The notes: a model not told the origin generated them from the letters alone. Shown: positions 1 to 12,006, numbered from the stretch's first letter. The stretch is DNA of 64,000 bases from Vibrio variabilis (GCF_003263785.1 NZ_JYJK01000094.1:1-64000), one strand, 5' to 3'. Made by a program: numbers and translations.

Positions 1-331
1 TAGAAACCGCCTGCGGCCTTAATTTGCTTACGGGTGCACTCGCACAGATAGGCTTGCTTTTCAGCTAGCCAGCGGTCAATTTGCGCTTGATAGGCTTCTA
101 TTCGCTGGCTTTGGAATAAGACCTCACCATCCCAATGAAGCTCATAGGCCTTTAGGGTTTGCAGAATCAGCTCTGCGGCGCCTTCAACTTCTCGCGGGGA
201 TCGATATCTTCGATGCGAACCAGCCAAAGTCCATTCTGCGACTTAGCTTGAAAGTAACTGCCTAGTGCAGCCACGAGAGAACCAAAATGAAGGGGGCCTG
301 ATGGAGAGGGGGCGAATCGACCAATATACAT
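1..331 (-). CDS. gluQ: Glutamyl-Q tRNA(Asp) synthetase, 3' end outside window
   Basis: This is the N-terminal third of a GluRS-like enzyme without an anticodon-binding domain, which attaches glutamate to queuosine in tRNA(Asp). Reading the minus strand from the ATG at 329-331 gives [19 protein letters not shown], the class I nucleotide-binding (HIGH-like) region, and later CECT, the start of the zinc site. The gene lies downstream of dksA in the same direction, as in Escherichia coli. The frame breaks near base 193: the expected DPREEVEG needs one extra G, so I infer a one-base loss. The rest of the gene lies to the left of the window. Confidence 0.85.
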
Positions 332-393
332 AGTTCTTAATATAGACAGTGCTTAAATATAGACAGTACTTAATTGTGCTTGAGGAGTGGATC

Positions 394-421
394 AAAAAAG
401 GGAGCGTGTGCTCCCTTTTTT
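394..421 (-). terminator. Rho-independent terminator after dksA
   Basis: A GGGAGC/GCTCCC stem is flanked by A and T runs. It lies seven bases beyond the dksA stop codon and before gluQ, so it should reduce read-through from dksA into gluQ. The flanking A6 and T6 make it work on either strand. Confidence 0.8.
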
Positions 422-427
422 CGCTTG

Positions 428-874
428 TTAGCCTTGCATCTGTCTTTCTTTGATTTCTGCAAGTGTCTTACAGTCAATACACAAATCAGCTGTAGGACGT
501 GCCTCTAAGCGGCGGATACCGATCTCGATACCACAAGACTCACAGAAGCCAAAATCGTCTTCTTCAATCTTGTTTAGCGTTTTTTCGATCTTCTTGATCA
601 AACGACGCTCGCGGTCACGGTTACGTAGCTCTAGGCTGAACTCTTCTTCTTGAGAAGCTCTATCAACCGGATCAGGAAAGTTAGCCGCTTCGTCTTGCAT
701 GTGGTGCACAGTACGATCAACTTCTTCCCTAAGTTGGTTGCGCCAAGCGCTTAAGATTTTAGTAAAGTGATCCAATTGAGGCTGTGACATGTAATCTTCA
801 CCAGCTTTTTCTTGGTATGGATCAACACCTGCAATGGCTAGGATGCCTAGCGCTTTTTTCTTTGATTCTGGCAT
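428..874 (-). CDS. dksA: RNA polymerase-binding transcription factor DksA
   Basis: DksA binds the RNA polymerase secondary channel and, with ppGpp, controls rRNA and amino acid promoters. The 148-residue product is near the usual 151. A coiled-coil region carries the acidic tip motif FPDPVDRA (Asp68 and Asp71, equivalent to Asp71/Asp74 of E. coli). A four-cysteine zinc finger follows at Cys111, Cys114, Cys132 and Cys135. The frame is intact. It is followed by its own terminator and then gluQ, the conserved dksA-gluQ pair. Identification is firm. Confidence 0.97.
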   Translation of the reverse strand: MPESKKKALGILAIAGVDPYQEKAGEDYMSQPQLDHFTKILSAWRNQLREEVDRTVHHMQDEAANFPDPVDRASQEEEFSLELRNRDRERRLIKKIEKTLNKIEEDDFGFCESCGIEIGIRRLEARPTADLCIDCKTLAEIKERQMQG

Positions 875-999
875 GCAGCATCTCCTACTTACACCTAGTC
901 AACTGTGCGAACAGTTAATTTTAAGGCGGGTATCTATAGCAAAAACAAATGCCGGTGGCAAACGATGTTTGTTAATCTTCTTCTCAATGTGAAGTGGCA

Positions 1000-1716
1000 T
1001 CACTTTTGACTGAAATCCAGCGCCGATACGAGCCTAATTTCATTGTCAGAAAACGCTGCCTTGTAACAAATCACTTCCACTCCAGCTTGCCTTGCTTGCT
1101 CAAGTAATTGTGAATATTTCGCATCTATATGGTGTGCCACTGACACTTTTTCAATCCCTGAATGCAAAACTGCGAAAAATAATACGGCTCTATGTCCGGT
1201 TTGAACCATTTCTGTGAGCTCTCGCAGATGCTTCTGACCACGAGTGGTCTTGGCATCTGGAAAATACCCTTGTCCCGTATTGCCTTCATCCAGCAGTGTG
1301 ACACTTTTTACTTCGATGTAGCAATCTGCGCGATCACTATCTTGCAATAAAATATCCACTCTGCTGTTTTCTTGACCGTATTTCACTTCTGTCTTTAGAG
1401 TTTGGTAACCCATCAGCTCTTTTACAACGCTATTTTCAATCGCTTCAACGACTAAAGTGTTGGCTCTGGCCGTATTGACGCAAATCGAGTGTCCCGCTTT
1501 GGTGTGGGTCAGCTCCCAACTGTTTGGGTATTTGCGCTTTGGGTTGTCGGAGGTGGAGTACCAAACGGTAGAACCCGGCTCAGCGCAGCCCGTCATGGCA
1601 CCCGTATTGGCGCAGTGAATGGTGATCTCCTCGCTATCATTAAGCGTGATGTCAGCGAGGAAGCGTTTGTAACGCTGGATGAGTTTCCCTGATTTGAGTG
1701 GCGGATCGAAGTGCAT
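1000..1716 (-). CDS. sfsA: DNA/RNA nuclease SfsA (sugar fermentation stimulation protein)
   Basis: SfsA family member, 238 codons from the ATG at 1714-1716, giving [20 protein letters not shown], which matches the family N-terminus. An upstream in-frame ATG at 1752 would add 12 residues without family support. The family has a PD-(D/E)xK-like fold, and the sequence shows RVDILL followed by YIEVKSVTL, fitting the acidic and lysine residues. It was first linked to maltose gene expression in E. coli; the cellular role is still loosely defined. It is divergent from hrpB with about 50 bases between the starts. Confidence 0.93.
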   Translation of the reverse strand: MHFDPPLKSGKLIQRYKRFLADITLNDSEEITIHCANTGAMTGCAEPGSTVWYSTSDNPKRKYPNSWELTHTKAGHSICVNTARANTLVVEAIENSVVKELMGYQTLKTEVKYGQENSRVDILLQDSDRADCYIEVKSVTLLDEGNTGQGYFPDAKTTRGQKHLRELTEMVQTGHRAVLFFAVLHSGIEKVSVAHHIDAKYSQLLEQARQAGVEVICYKAAFSDNEIRLVSALDFSQK

Positions 1717-1766
1717 TTTGAGGCCGTTTTTTATTAGAATGATGAACGTCATTACAACATAAGGTC

Positions 1767-4233
1767 ATGCCCTTGTCACAGTTGCCTATCGAACTCGTGT
1801 TGCCACAGCTCACTCAAGCTATTGCTGCATCGAACCAAGTTATCCTTAAAGCGGCCACTGGCGCTGGTAAATCGACCCACTTCCCTTTGAGATTGCTGCA
1901 ATCTGGCACTGTTAGCGGCAAGATCATTATGCTGGAGCCTCGGCGCATCGCGGCACGTAATATTGCAGTCTACATCGCTTCGCAACTCGGTGAAGCCGTG
2001 GGGAAGCAGGTGGGCTATCGCGTGCGTGGCGAGAGTAAAGTCAGTGCAGAGACAAAGCTAGAGATCGTGACTGAAGGTGTATTAACCCGCATGCTGCAAG
2101 ACGATCCTGAGCTGACTGACATTGGGATGATCATCTTCGATGAGTTCCATGAGCGCAGCTTGCATGCAGATACTGCGCTCGCTTTTGCTTTGGAGAGTCA
2201 AGAAGCGCTGCGTGATGATCTTTGTATTGTCGTGATGTCGGCAACGTTAGATGCCAATGATCTCAAGCGCGTACTCCCTTATGCGCAATACATCGAATCT
2301 GAGGGGCGCTCGTTTCCCGTTGATATCGATTATCAACCGATGTCGCAAAACGATCGATTGCCCGAGTTTATGGCGAAACAGATTGAGCGCTTGCTACTTC
2401 GTGAGTCGGGATCGTTACTCGCATTTTTACCCGGTGTGGGCGCGATCAAGCGAGTGCAAGATCTACTTGAGCAAGCGCAAATCGAGGCCAGCGTTTGTCC
2501 ATTGTACGGCCAGCTCGATTTTGCTGCGCAGCAAGCGGCGATAGAGCCGTCAAAACTCGGTGAGCGTAAAGTCGTACTGGCAACCAACATCGCGGAAACC
2601 TCACTGACGATTGAAGGTATTCGCTTGGTGGTCGATTCTGGCTAGAAAATCAAGCATGGTTTGATTTAAAAACTGGCATATCCCGTCTTGAACAGGGGCG
2701 TATCGCTCAATCTTCAGCGATTCAGCGTGCTGGCCGAGCAGGACGAATAGAGTCAGGGCTGTGCGTTCGCTTTATAGCGAGACTCAATTTCAATCACAGC
2801 CAGAGCAGAGTACCCCGGAAATTTTGCGCAGTGATTTGGCCTCATTGCAACAAGAATTGATCCGCTGGGGCTGCACCAATGCCGATGACCTTGCTTGGAT
2901 TGATGCGCCAAAACACACTCATCTTCAGCAGGCACGCGACTTGCTGACTAAGCTCAAGCTCATTGATAGTGCAGGAAAAGCCACGCCACTTGGTCAGAGG
3001 GCTTATCAGCTTGGCGTTGAGCCTCGCTTAGCGAGCATGTTATTGCAAGCAGAAGCGCTTGGTGAGCAAGCACTTGGCTGTGCTATTGCATTGTCTGCCT
3101 TGATTGAGGAGCCAGAGCGTAATGAAGTCGATGTGCGCCAATCGCTGCATCGTTGGCAGCAAGGCACTATCGCGCGCCGATCGCTTCTCATGCAGCGAGC
3201 CAAAGCCATCGCCTCTCGCTTTAAGCATCACTTCTCGCTTGGAGGTGTTGAGGAATCTTTACTTGGCGTTGTCGCAGCGTTGGCATTCCCCGATAGAATA
3301 GCGCTGGCGCGAAATCAATCAGGGCACTATTTGCTCGCAAACGGTCACGGTGCTTCGTTAGATAATCAGCATCGTCTTTCTGATGAGAGACTGCTGGTGG
3401 CACTGGATTTAATGCGCGCAGGACAGGGCAGTAGTGCGATTTACAAGGCATTGCCAATAGATATCGATGAGTTGGAAAGCACTCTGCCGGGACTGATTGA
3501 GACGGTGAACGTTGTTGATTGGGATGACGACAAGGGTCGACTCGTTGCCAGTGAGCAGCGCCGTATTGGCGCTGTGGTGATGACCAGTCGTGAGACCCCT
3601 GTGCCAGATGACGCAGACATTGCCAGTGCCTTGCTTGGGTATGTTCGTCGCAAAGGGCTTAGCGCCTTAAATTGGACTGACAGTGCCGAGGCGCTTATCC
3701 AGCGAGTGCAATGCGCAGCCCTATGGTTGCCAGAAGATAACTGGCCAACCATGAGTCAAGAAGCATTACTCAATGATCTTGAGCAGTGGCTACTGCCGTT
3801 TATGTCAGGCATTAGTAACGCTAAGCAGCTAAAGAAAGTGGACTTGATGGCCGCCTTACAGGCGATGCTGGGTTGGGACAAGCAAAGGCTGCTCGACGAG
3901 CTTGTACCCACTCACCTTACCGTGGCGTCAGGCAATCGCAAACGGATTCGTTATCAGGCAGGAGAAGCGCCGACGCTATCAGTTAAGCTGCAAGAGATGT
4001 TTGGAGAAAAAGCGTCGCCAACCATTGCTCGCGGTACTCAGGCGATTGTGCTTGAGCTGCTTTCACCTGCGCAAAGGCCACTGCAAATCACCCGCGATCT
4101 CGCGGCGTTTTGGCAGGGAGCCTATAAAGAAGTACAAAAAGAGATGAAAGGGCGTTACCCCAAACATCCTTGGCCCGATGATCCGATGAATCATCAGGCG
4201 ACCAGTAAAACCAAAAGACAACTAAATTCATGA
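1767..4233 (+). CDS. hrpB: ATP-dependent DExH helicase HrpB (frame interrupted twice)
   Basis: DEAH/RHA-family helicase of unknown physiological substrate, about 822 residues after frame repair (E. coli has 809). Seen: Walker A ATGAGKST near residue 30, DEFHER motif II, SATLD motif III, and QRAGRAGR motif VI. Motif VI falls between two breaks. Near 2642 the expected VVDSGLE needs one more C, and near 2770 CVRLYSE needs another base. Both look like one-base losses. The stop overlaps the mrcB start by four bases (ATGA), so the two genes are probably co-transcribed and translationally coupled. Confidence 0.93.
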
Positions 4234-6619
4234 TAGTAAGAAATAAACAAGCGGCGGCGGGCAAGAAGCCAGCGCCAAAGAAAACGCCTGCCAAAACGGC
4301 GACCAAACGCAAAACAACGCCACGTCGTCCAAAGCGCAAATCGACGCGCGGTAAGAAAGGCAAAGTGGGCTTAGGCAAACGTCTATTTTCCATTGGTTGG
4401 AAGCTGGCGCTGGTTGGCGCGGTTGCGATGGGGGCGGTTCTTTACTATCTGAACCAAGTGGTAAAAGAGCGCTTTGAAGGGGAGTTATTTGAGCTGCCGA
4501 CAGTGGTTTATGCACGGGTACTCAACCTCTCTGTGGGGGATGCCATTACGCCGGCTCAGCTTCGCAATGAGCTCGATGTACTTAGCTATCGCAAGGTGTC
4601 TGAGCCAAGGCATCCTGGTGAGTATTCCTCCTCATCAACGAAAATAGAACTGATTCGTCGTCCGTTTGAATTCGCGGATGGCCCTGAGCCTGATCGCCAT
4701 GTGATGCTTTATTTCAATGACGGCACACTGTCTCGTATTCAATCGTTAGAGCAAAAGGGCGATCTGGGTTTCTACGAATTGAGCCAAAAATGCTGGGCAT
4801 GCTTGAGAAACAGGCCGATGAACAGCGTCTGTTCTTAAGGCGTGATCAGTTTCCAGAGATCATGATCGATGCACTGATTGCTACGGAAGACAGAGACTTC
4901 TATCAGCATGACGGCATTTCGCCAACGGCGATCGCCCGTGCCTTTTTGCCAACATTCGCGCCGGACGTACGGTGCAGGGGGCAGTACGCTGACCCAGCAG
5001 CTAGCGAAAAACCTATTTTTAACCAGTGAACGAACCTTATGGCGTAAGGTGCGTGAAGTACTGATTGCGCTGATTTTGGATTATCGCTACAGCAAAGATC
5101 AGATCCTAGAAGCGTATCTGAACGAAGTGTACTTGGGACAAAGCCGCGGTGAGGCGATCCACGGCTTTGGTCTGGCGGCGCGTTTGTACTTTGGGCAGCC
5201 GCTGCAAGATTTACGAATTGATCAACTCGCGCTGTTGGTCGGCATGGTCAAAGGACCGTCTTACTACAACCCAATCCGTCACCCAGAGCGTGCCAAACAG
5301 CGTCGTGATTTGGTACTCAAGCTGATGATGGATCAACAGATGCTCACAGGGCGTGAATTTGAAATGGCCGCATCGCGCGATTTAGATCTGCAAAAAAATC
5401 CGCAGATCGCCAGTCGTCAGCCGGCTTATTTCCAGCAGCTTAAGCGAGAGCTTAGCCGTAAGGTCGGCGATAAGATCAAGGCTTCAAAAGGTGTCAGGAT
5501 CTATACCTCGCTCGATCCGGTGTCGCAAGACAAGTTAGAAAAAGCGATCGCCAAACGTGTCCTCAGCTTGAAAAAACCTCGGGCAAAGGACTAGAGGCAG
5601 CAGCGGTTGCAGTAGATAGAACGACAGGTGAGATCCGCGCAATGGTGGGCGGTAAGCGCACCGGCTACAGCGGGTTCAACCGAGCGCTGAATGCCAGTCG
5701 CCCGATTGGCTCATTGGTGAAACCCGCTGTTTACTTGACGGCTTTAGAGCAGCCAGAGAAGTACGACTTAGCGACGACATTGCAAGACACCCCGCTAACC
5801 TTAAAGGGCAGCAAGGGTAATGTGTGGCAGCCGCGCAACTACGATCGTCAGTTCCGTGGCGATGTACCTTTGTATCAAGCTCTGGCGAAATCACTCAACG
5901 TACCGACAGTGCGCCTTGGCATGTCGTTGGGCATCAAAAATGTGTCAGATACTTTAGTGCGCCTTGGTGTCGATGCTGACGAAATCCGTCCGGTACCATC
6001 GATGTTCCTAGGGGCAATCTCATTAACGCCTTATCAGGTGGCACAGATGTTCCAAACGCTATCAAACTCGGGTCGTCAAGCTGAGCTATCAGCGCTGCGC
6101 TCAGTGGTGACCGTTGATGGTGATGTGATTTATCGTTCGCTACCGAAAGCGAGTCAGAAAGTGCCCCAGCAAGCGGCTTGGCTGACCACCTTTGCGATGA
6201 AAAAAGGCGTAGCAGAGGGCACGGGGCGTTACTTGAATAGTCAATTTGCTTGGGCGGCACTGGCAGGTAAAACCGGTACCAGTAACGATACCCGCGATAG
6301 CTGGTTTGTCGGTGTGGATGGGCGTGAGGTCACCACCATTTGGGTCGGGCGAGATGACAACAAATCGACCAAACTGACGGGTTCAAGCGGTGCATTGCGC
6401 GTTTACTCTGATTACTTGGCTGCGCGTATCCCAGAGCCGCTCATTTTGCCGTGGCCTAAGAATATCAGCATGATTGGTTTTCAGTCGCAGCAAGGCGGTG
6501 CGCTTCAGCTTGATTGCGGTAATCAGTTCGAGCTACCGGTATGGGACGAAGGCGGTGAGCTAAAAGCATCGTGTGACAACCAACCCAAACAGTGGATAAA
6601 AAATCTATTTGATTGGTAA
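4230..6619 (+). CDS. mrcB: Penicillin-binding protein 1B (four frame breaks)
   Basis: Bifunctional class A PBP that polymerises and cross-links peptidoglycan; about 797 residues after repair. Order seen: a Lys/Arg-rich cytoplasmic tail, a membrane segment near residue 55, UB2H-like region, GT51 glycosyltransferase with ATEDRDFYQHDG (catalytic Glu) and GGSTLTQQLAKN, then transpeptidase with SLVK (active Ser), SLN and KTGTS. Breaks lie near 4780 (LEPK), 4948 (FLANIR), 4978 (VQGGST) and 5565 (RVPQLEK); each is explained by one missing G or C. Its outer-membrane activator, LpoB in enterics, is not adjacent; LpoA in this window activates PBP1A in the known systems. Confidence 0.95.
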
Positions 6620-6647
6620 ATTGGATTAGTGTTAATTATATGGAGAG

Positions 6648-6673
6648 TGGTTAATATACTGATATATTAACCA
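6648..6673. repeat. Perfect AT-rich inverted repeat before the patatin gene
   Basis: Eleven-base arms (TGGTTAATATA and its complement) surround a four-base loop CTGA, in the 76-base gap between mrcB and the patatin gene. No T run follows, so it is not a classic terminator. It could be an operator or an mRNA 5' hairpin for the downstream gene. Confidence 0.6.
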
Positions 6674-6695
6674 TAATTATTAAGCGCTTTTAGGG

Positions 6696-9009
6696 ATGAA
6701 TGTGAAACGCCTGACTCATTGGCTCTTAGCCGTTGCCACCTTCTCTTACAGTGGAGTGTTGGCTGCACAGAACACGACACCGGAGGCAGAACATGCCAAT
6801 GAGCGCCCAACCATTGGGGTGGTGCTTGCCGGCGGCGGTGCAAAAGGCGCCGCACACATTGGTGTTCTAAAAGCGCTCGAAGAGATGCAAATACCGGTGG
6901 ACATTATTACCGGTACTAGCATGGGTGCGTATGTCGGTGGCTTTATGCCACGGGCATGAGCGCCGAAGAGATTGAAAGCTTCATCTATACGGTTGATTGG
7001 AATAACGGTTACCGCGATCGCGTTAACCGCAGTCAGCGTCGTATCCGCGATAAAGAAGCGGAAGACCGCTATCAAATCCGTACCGATATTGGTCTGCATT
7101 TTGGTTCCATCGAAGCACCGAAAGGGGTGGTTCAGGGGCAAAATATGCTGCGTATCTTACGCAAAACGACGGGCAACCTTCCACAGTTTGAATCCTTTGA
7201 CGAGCTCGCTATTCCATATCGCTCAGTTGCAACTGATATCCTGAAACTTGAACCAGTGGTCATGGAAGGTGGCTACCTAGTTGATGCGATGATGGCCAGT
7301 ATGTCTGTACCGGGTGCCCTTCCTCCTTATGAAGTTGATGGCTATCTGTTGGTCGATGGCGGCGTGACCAACAACATGCCCGTTGAACTCGCTAAACAGA
7401 TGGGTGCGGACATCATCATTGCGATAGATATCAGTAGTGACTACAAAACCCGTGAGGACTTCAATAGTTTCTTTAGTGTCGGTGAGCAGCTGTCGAACTA
7501 CTTGGTAAGGCGAAGCACTGAGGAGCAGATGCAAGCGCTGGAGGAAGATGACATCTATCTGCATCCGGGTGTTGGACAAATTGCAACGACAGACTTCTCC
7601 TCTATGCCCAAAGCCTATGAACTTGGTTATCAAGTAGCGTATCAAAATGAGCAGAAGTTGCGTGCCTTATCGGTCAATGGTGCGCAATATCAGCACTATA
7701 TTGATGACAAGCAAGCGGCGAGACGTGAGCTGGTGTACGGCGACGAGAATGTGGTCGATAAGATCGTTATCAATAACCAGAGTCACTACAGTGATGAGTT
7801 GATCACGACACGTCTTGGGTTAGCGGCAGGTGAAGCGCTCGAGACGGATGAGATAGAGAAGCGTATCGAGGAACTGTATGCCCTCGATCGTTTTGAGTTG
7901 ATTACCTATCAATACGAAGAGGTTGATGGTGAGACCAATCTATTGGTGAATGTGAAAGAAAAGTCGTGGGGTCCAAACTACATGGACTTTCGCTTCTACC
8001 TTGAGGAAGATTTTAACGCCAATAGCTTCTATTCCATTGGTGTGAGTACCAATTTTACGGATCTCAACGACCGTGGTGCAGAACTTCGTGTCAATGCTGA
8101 CTTTGGTACCGACAAGCGCGTCGAAGCTGAGCTATATTCGCCGTTTATGCTCAATCAGGATTTCTTTTGGTTAGCGGGTGTGAAATACAGCAGCGACAAA
8201 CGCAATGTACTTTGTGAGATTAACGCTACAGCAGATGATTGTGTAGATCCTGCTCTTAAAGGCAAGGCGGACTTTATTCCTGTTACGTACCGTGAGTGGG
8301 AAGGTGAGCTCGCTGCAGGCTATCAACCAACATTATGGCAAGAGTTTAAGTTTGGTGCCCGATACACGACGGGTGAATCGCTGGTATCTCCGTTGCCATC
8401 GGCAGGGAAGTTCGACTTCGACCGCAAAGGTTTGTTTGTCAACTACCGCCTCGACACCCTTGATCACTTTGTCTTGCCAACCAAAGGGTGGTATGTGAAT
8501 TTAGAGTATCTGCATTCGCAAGATAGTGGTGATCAAAATATCAATACTGACGCTTCAAGCTTTTCGGATTACGCTCAAGAAATCACTGTTGAAACCAAGT
8601 ATGCGCGTACAATTGGGCGTAATACCTTTGTGGGTTCGGTGGATGTTGGCATGATTTCGACTGAGAACGATTCTCTCCCAGTTAGCCCAAGAGAGCTAGG
8701 GGCTTCTTGAACTTGTCGGGTATCCCTCGCAACAGCTTGATAGGTCAGAATAAAGCCTATGGAAGCTTAGTCTACCGCTACCGCTGGTTTGATAATGACT
8801 TTGGTATGTTCCAGTCCCCAGTCTATTTGGGGGCCTCCGCTGAATATGGTGGTGTTTGGACGGATGAGAACTTCTCGGACGCACCGTTATTTTTAGCAGG
8901 CTCGGTGTTTGCGGGTATCGACTCACCCGTTGGACCGATTATGCTTTCATATGGGCAAGTGGAAACGGGGCTGCGCTCGTTCTACTTGATCATTGGTTCA
9001 GCATACTAG
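6696..9009 (+). CDS. Patatin-like phospholipase with POTRA and outer-membrane barrel (PlpD type, two breaks)
   Basis: About 771 residues after repair. A signal peptide (residues 1-24, ending GVLAA) is followed by a patatin domain with [11 protein letters not shown] (oxyanion loop), GTSMG (nucleophile Ser) and VDGGVTNN (catalytic Asp). A POTRA-like segment (about 290-360) and a C-terminal Omp85/BamA-family barrel end in GSAY, an aromatic terminal residue typical of outer-membrane proteins. This is the architecture of Pseudomonas PlpD, a type Vd autotransporter lipase. Breaks near 6947 (GGFYATGMS, missing T) and 8700 (RELGGFL, missing G). Whether the lipase is released or stays anchored cannot be told from sequence. 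Confidence 0.9.
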
Positions 9010-9311
9010 CCCAGTTATCACTCAAGGTAATACCGAACATAAATGCAAAAAATGAAGGGCCAATTTGACGCTAACGCGTTGCGACTTTAGTCGGAAATCG
9101 TTGATTTTTACTCAAACTTGCAATGTTGGTCAAAATGGGAAGATTTTAATTTAACGTTAAATTTGGTATCCTTCGCCCCACAGTTTGGCCTCTCTGGCGC
9201 TGTTGATTCAATTAGTTGAAGACGACCAATGGCAAGGGAGAGCCAAGTTTCCAAGGATGTCCACTCCGAATTCTAATTATAAGGAGGGACCGCAATGAGA
9301 GGAAAAAAGTC
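9010..9311 (+). promoter_or_regulatory. acnB upstream region with a 16-bp palindrome
   Basis: About 300 bases between the barrel gene and acnB. At 9148-9163 lies a perfect 16-base palindrome centred on TTAACGTTAA, a candidate operator. At 9281-9288 a strong Shine-Dalgarno (AAGGAGGG) precedes an ATG at 9295 in a frame different from acnB, giving a 27-codon reading frame that overlaps the acnB start. No other gene-like feature is visible. Confidence 0.45.
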
Positions 9312-11909
9312 GTGCTTGAAGCCTACCGTAAACACGTCGAAGAGCGTGCTGCCGAAGGAGTTGTTCCTAGACCCTTAGACGCTGAACAAGTTGCAGGACT
9401 TGTTGAATTACTAAAGAACCCACCTCAAGGTGAAGAAGAGTTTATCCTCGACCTCCTAGAGAATCGTATCCCACCAGGTGTAGATGAAGCTGCTTACGTT
9501 AAAGCCGGCTTTCTGACGGCCATTACCAAAGGTGAAGTGGAATCACCTCTAGTGAGCCGTGAAAAAGCAGCTGAACTGCTGGGTACGATGCAAGGCGGTT
9601 ACAATATTGAATCTCTCGTGTCATTGCTTGATGATGCAGAGCTTGCCCCTATCGCGGTTAAAGCCCTTTCACACACGCTACTGATGTTCGATGCCTTCTA
9701 CGATGTCGAAGAGAAAGCAAAGGCGGGCAATGCTTATGCGAAGCAGGTGCTAACGTCTTGGGCTGAAGCAGAATGGTTCCTATCGAAACCTGAACTTCAA
9801 GAGAAGATCACGCTGACCGTATTTAAGGTCACAGGTGAGACAAACACCGATGACCTATCTCCAGCACCAGATGCATGGTCGCGTCCAGATATCCCTGTAC
9901 ACGCATTGGCGATGCTTAAAAACGCTCGCGATGGTATTGAACCGGATCAACCAGGCTCAATTGGTCCAATCAAACAGATCGAAGCGCTTAAAGAGAAAGG
10001 TCACCAGCTCGTTTATGTTGGTGACGTTGTGGGTACCGGCTCATCTCGTAAATCGGCAACCAACTCTGTGCTTTGGTTTATGGGCGATGATATCCCGAAC
10101 GTACCAAACAAACGCGCGGGCGGTTACGTACTTGGCGGTAAAATTGCCCCTATCTTCTTCAACACCATGGAAGATGCAGGCGCGCTACCTATCGAAGTTG
10201 ACGTGACTAAACTGAACATGGGTGATGTGATTGATGTTTACCCATACGAAGGCAAAGTCTGCGACCACGCAACAGGTGAAACGCTGGCTGAGTTTAGCCT
10301 AAAAACAGACGTACTGATTGATGAAGTCCGTGCTGGTGGTCGTATTCCACTTATCATTGGCCGCGGTCTAACAGACAAAGCACGTCAATCACTAGGTCTT
10401 GCACCTTCTGAAGTGTTCCGTCTTCCTGTCGCTGCTGAAGATACCGGTAAAGGCTATACACTTGCTCAGAAGATGGTGGGTAAAGCATGTGGCGTTGAAG
10501 GCATTCGTCCGGGCACATACTGTGAGCCTAAGATGACAACGGTTGGCTCTCAAGATACAACTGGTCCTATGACGCGTGATGAGCTAAAAGATCTTGCGTG
10601 TCTTGGCTTCTCAGCTGACCTTGTGATGCAGTCATTCTGTCACACGTCTGCGTATCCAAAACCAGTTGATGTGAATACGCACCACACGTTGCCGGACTTT
10701 ATTATGAACCGTGCAGGTGTGTCGCTTCGTCCAGGTGATGGTGTTATCCACTCATGGCTAAACCGCATGCTACTGCCAGACACAGTAGGTACTGGTGGCG
10801 ATTCACATACTCGTTTCCCACTAGGTATTTCTTTCCCAGCAGGTTCGGGTCTGGTTGCGTTTGCTGCGGCAACGGGCGTAATGCCATTAGATATGCCTGA
10901 ATCAATCTTGGTGCGCTTTAAAGGTGAGATGCAGCCGGGTATCACGCTACGTGACCTTGTTCATGCCATCCCTTACTACGCGATTCAGCAAGGTCTACTG
11001 ACGGTTGAAAAAGCCGGTAAGATTAACGAGTTCTCAGGTCGCATCCTAGAGATTGAAGGTGTTGAGCACCTAACAGTTGAGCAAGCGTTTGAGCTATCGG
11101 ATGCATCCGCTGAACGTAGTGCAGCGGGTTGTACGGTTAAACTGTCTCAAGACTCTATTTCTGAGTATCTAAACTCGAACATCACTATGCTTAAGTGGAT
11201 GATCTCTGAAGGCTATGGCGACCGCCGTACCATTGAGCGTCGTATCACAGGCATGGAAGAGTGGTTAGCAAACCCAGAGCTAATGACGGCTGACAGTGAC
11301 GCTGAATACGCACACGTGATTGAAATCGACTTAGCTGACGTAACAGAGCCAATCCTATGTGCGCCAAACGACCCTGATGATGCTCGTCTGCTATCTGACG
11401 TTCAAGGTACTGAAATCAATGAGGTATTCATTGGTTCATGTATGACTAACATCGGCCACTTCCGTGCGGCTGGTAAGCTTCTAGACAAGTACAACGGTCA
11501 GCTTGATACCCGTCTATGGGTAGCACCACCAACGAAAATGGATCGCGACCAGCTTACAGAAGAAGGTTATTACGGTATCTTCGGTCGTGCGGGAGTTCGT
11601 ATCGAAACTCCGGGATGTTCGCTATGTATGGGTAACCAAGCTCGCGTAGCGGATGAAGCGACGGTCATGTCGACATCAACCCGTAACTTCCCGAACCGTT
11701 TAGGTACAGGTGCGAATGTATACCTAGCGTCTGCAGAGCTTTCTGCTGTGGGTGCGATTCTTGGTAAGATCCCAACTAAGGAAGAATACCTAGAATACAT
11801 GAAGCAGATTGACCCAACGGCTGCGGATACTTACCGTTACCTAAACTTCCATCGCATGGCAGAGTACACGGAAAAAGCCGACACGGTGATTTTCCAAGAG
11901 CCAGCGTAA
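9312..11909 (+). CDS. acnB: Aconitate hydratase B
   Basis: TCA-cycle enzyme that isomerises citrate and isocitrate through a 4Fe-4S cluster; it also acts on 2-methyl-cis-aconitate and, as apo-protein, binds mRNA. I place the start at GTG 9312 ([16 protein letters not shown]), which gives 865 residues, exactly the E. coli length, with AGAGG nine bases upstream. Cluster cysteines are seen in GSCMTNIGH and in [10 protein letters not shown]. The frame is open further upstream, but that extension has no family support. If one A is missing from the A6 run at 9303-9308, the ATG at 9295 with the better Shine-Dalgarno could be the start instead. Confidence 0.95.
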   Translation: MLEAYRKHVEERAAEGVVPRPLDAEQVAGLVELLKNPPQGEEEFILDLLENRIPPGVDEAAYVKAGFLTAITKGEVESPLVSREKAAELLGTMQGGYNIESLVSLLDDAELAPIAVKALSHTLLMFDAFYDVEEKAKAGNAYAKQVLTSWAEAEWFLSKPELQEKITLTVFKVTGETNTDDLSPAPDAWSRPDIPVHALAMLKNARDGIEPDQPGSIGPIKQIEALKEKGHQLVYVGDVVGTGSSRKSATNSVLWFMGDDIPNVPNKRAGGYVLGGKIAPIFFNTMEDAGALPIEVDVTKLNMGDVIDVYPYEGKVCDHATGETLAEFSLKTDVLIDEVRAGGRIPLIIGRGLTDKARQSLGLAPSEVFRLPVAAEDTGKGYTLAQKMVGKACGVEGIRPGTYCEPKMTTVGSQDTTGPMTRDELKDLACLGFSADLVMQSFCHTSAYPKPVDVNTHHTLPDFIMNRAGVSLRPGDGVIHSWLNRMLLPDTVGTGGDSHTRFPLGISFPAGSGLVAFAAATGVMPLDMPESILVRFKGEMQPGITLRDLVHAIPYYAIQQGLLTVEKAGKINEFSGRILEIEGVEHLTVEQAFELSDASAERSAAGCTVKLSQDSISEYLNSNITMLKWMISEGYGDRRTIERRITGMEEWLANPELMTADSDAEYAHVIEIDLADVTEPILCAPNDPDDARLLSDVQGTEINEVFIGSCMTNIGHFRAAGKLLDKYNGQLDTRLWVAPPTKMDRDQLTEEGYYGIFGRAGVRIETPGCSLCMGNQARVADEATVMSTSTRNFPNRLGTGANVYLASAELSAVGAILGKIPTKEEYLEYMKQIDPTAADTYRYLNFHRMAEYTEKADTVIFQEPA

Positions 11910-11937
11910 TTTAGCTAGCAGTAAGCAATAGGCAGTG

Positions 11938-11967
11938 AAAAGCCACGGTGATGACCGTGGCTTTTTT
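11938..11967. terminator. Bidirectional terminator between acnB and chiS
   Basis: Stem AGCCACGG/CCGTGGCT with a six-base loop and a T6 tail on the plus strand, and A residues on the other side. It sits between the convergent acnB and chiS genes. Confidence 0.85.
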
Positions 11968-12006
11968 ATGGCTTGAGAACTGGCTTAGGCTCGGATTTGA
12001 GCCTAG

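Noticed and set aside
4740..5640. Programmed frameshifting in mrcB or other broken genes
   Set aside because: No slippery heptamers with downstream structure are needed; the breaks are spread over unrelated genes and share the signature of run-length errors.
9216..9311. A 32-residue N-terminal extension of AcnB
   Set aside because: The extension has no family similarity, and the GTG at 9312 gives the exact family length.
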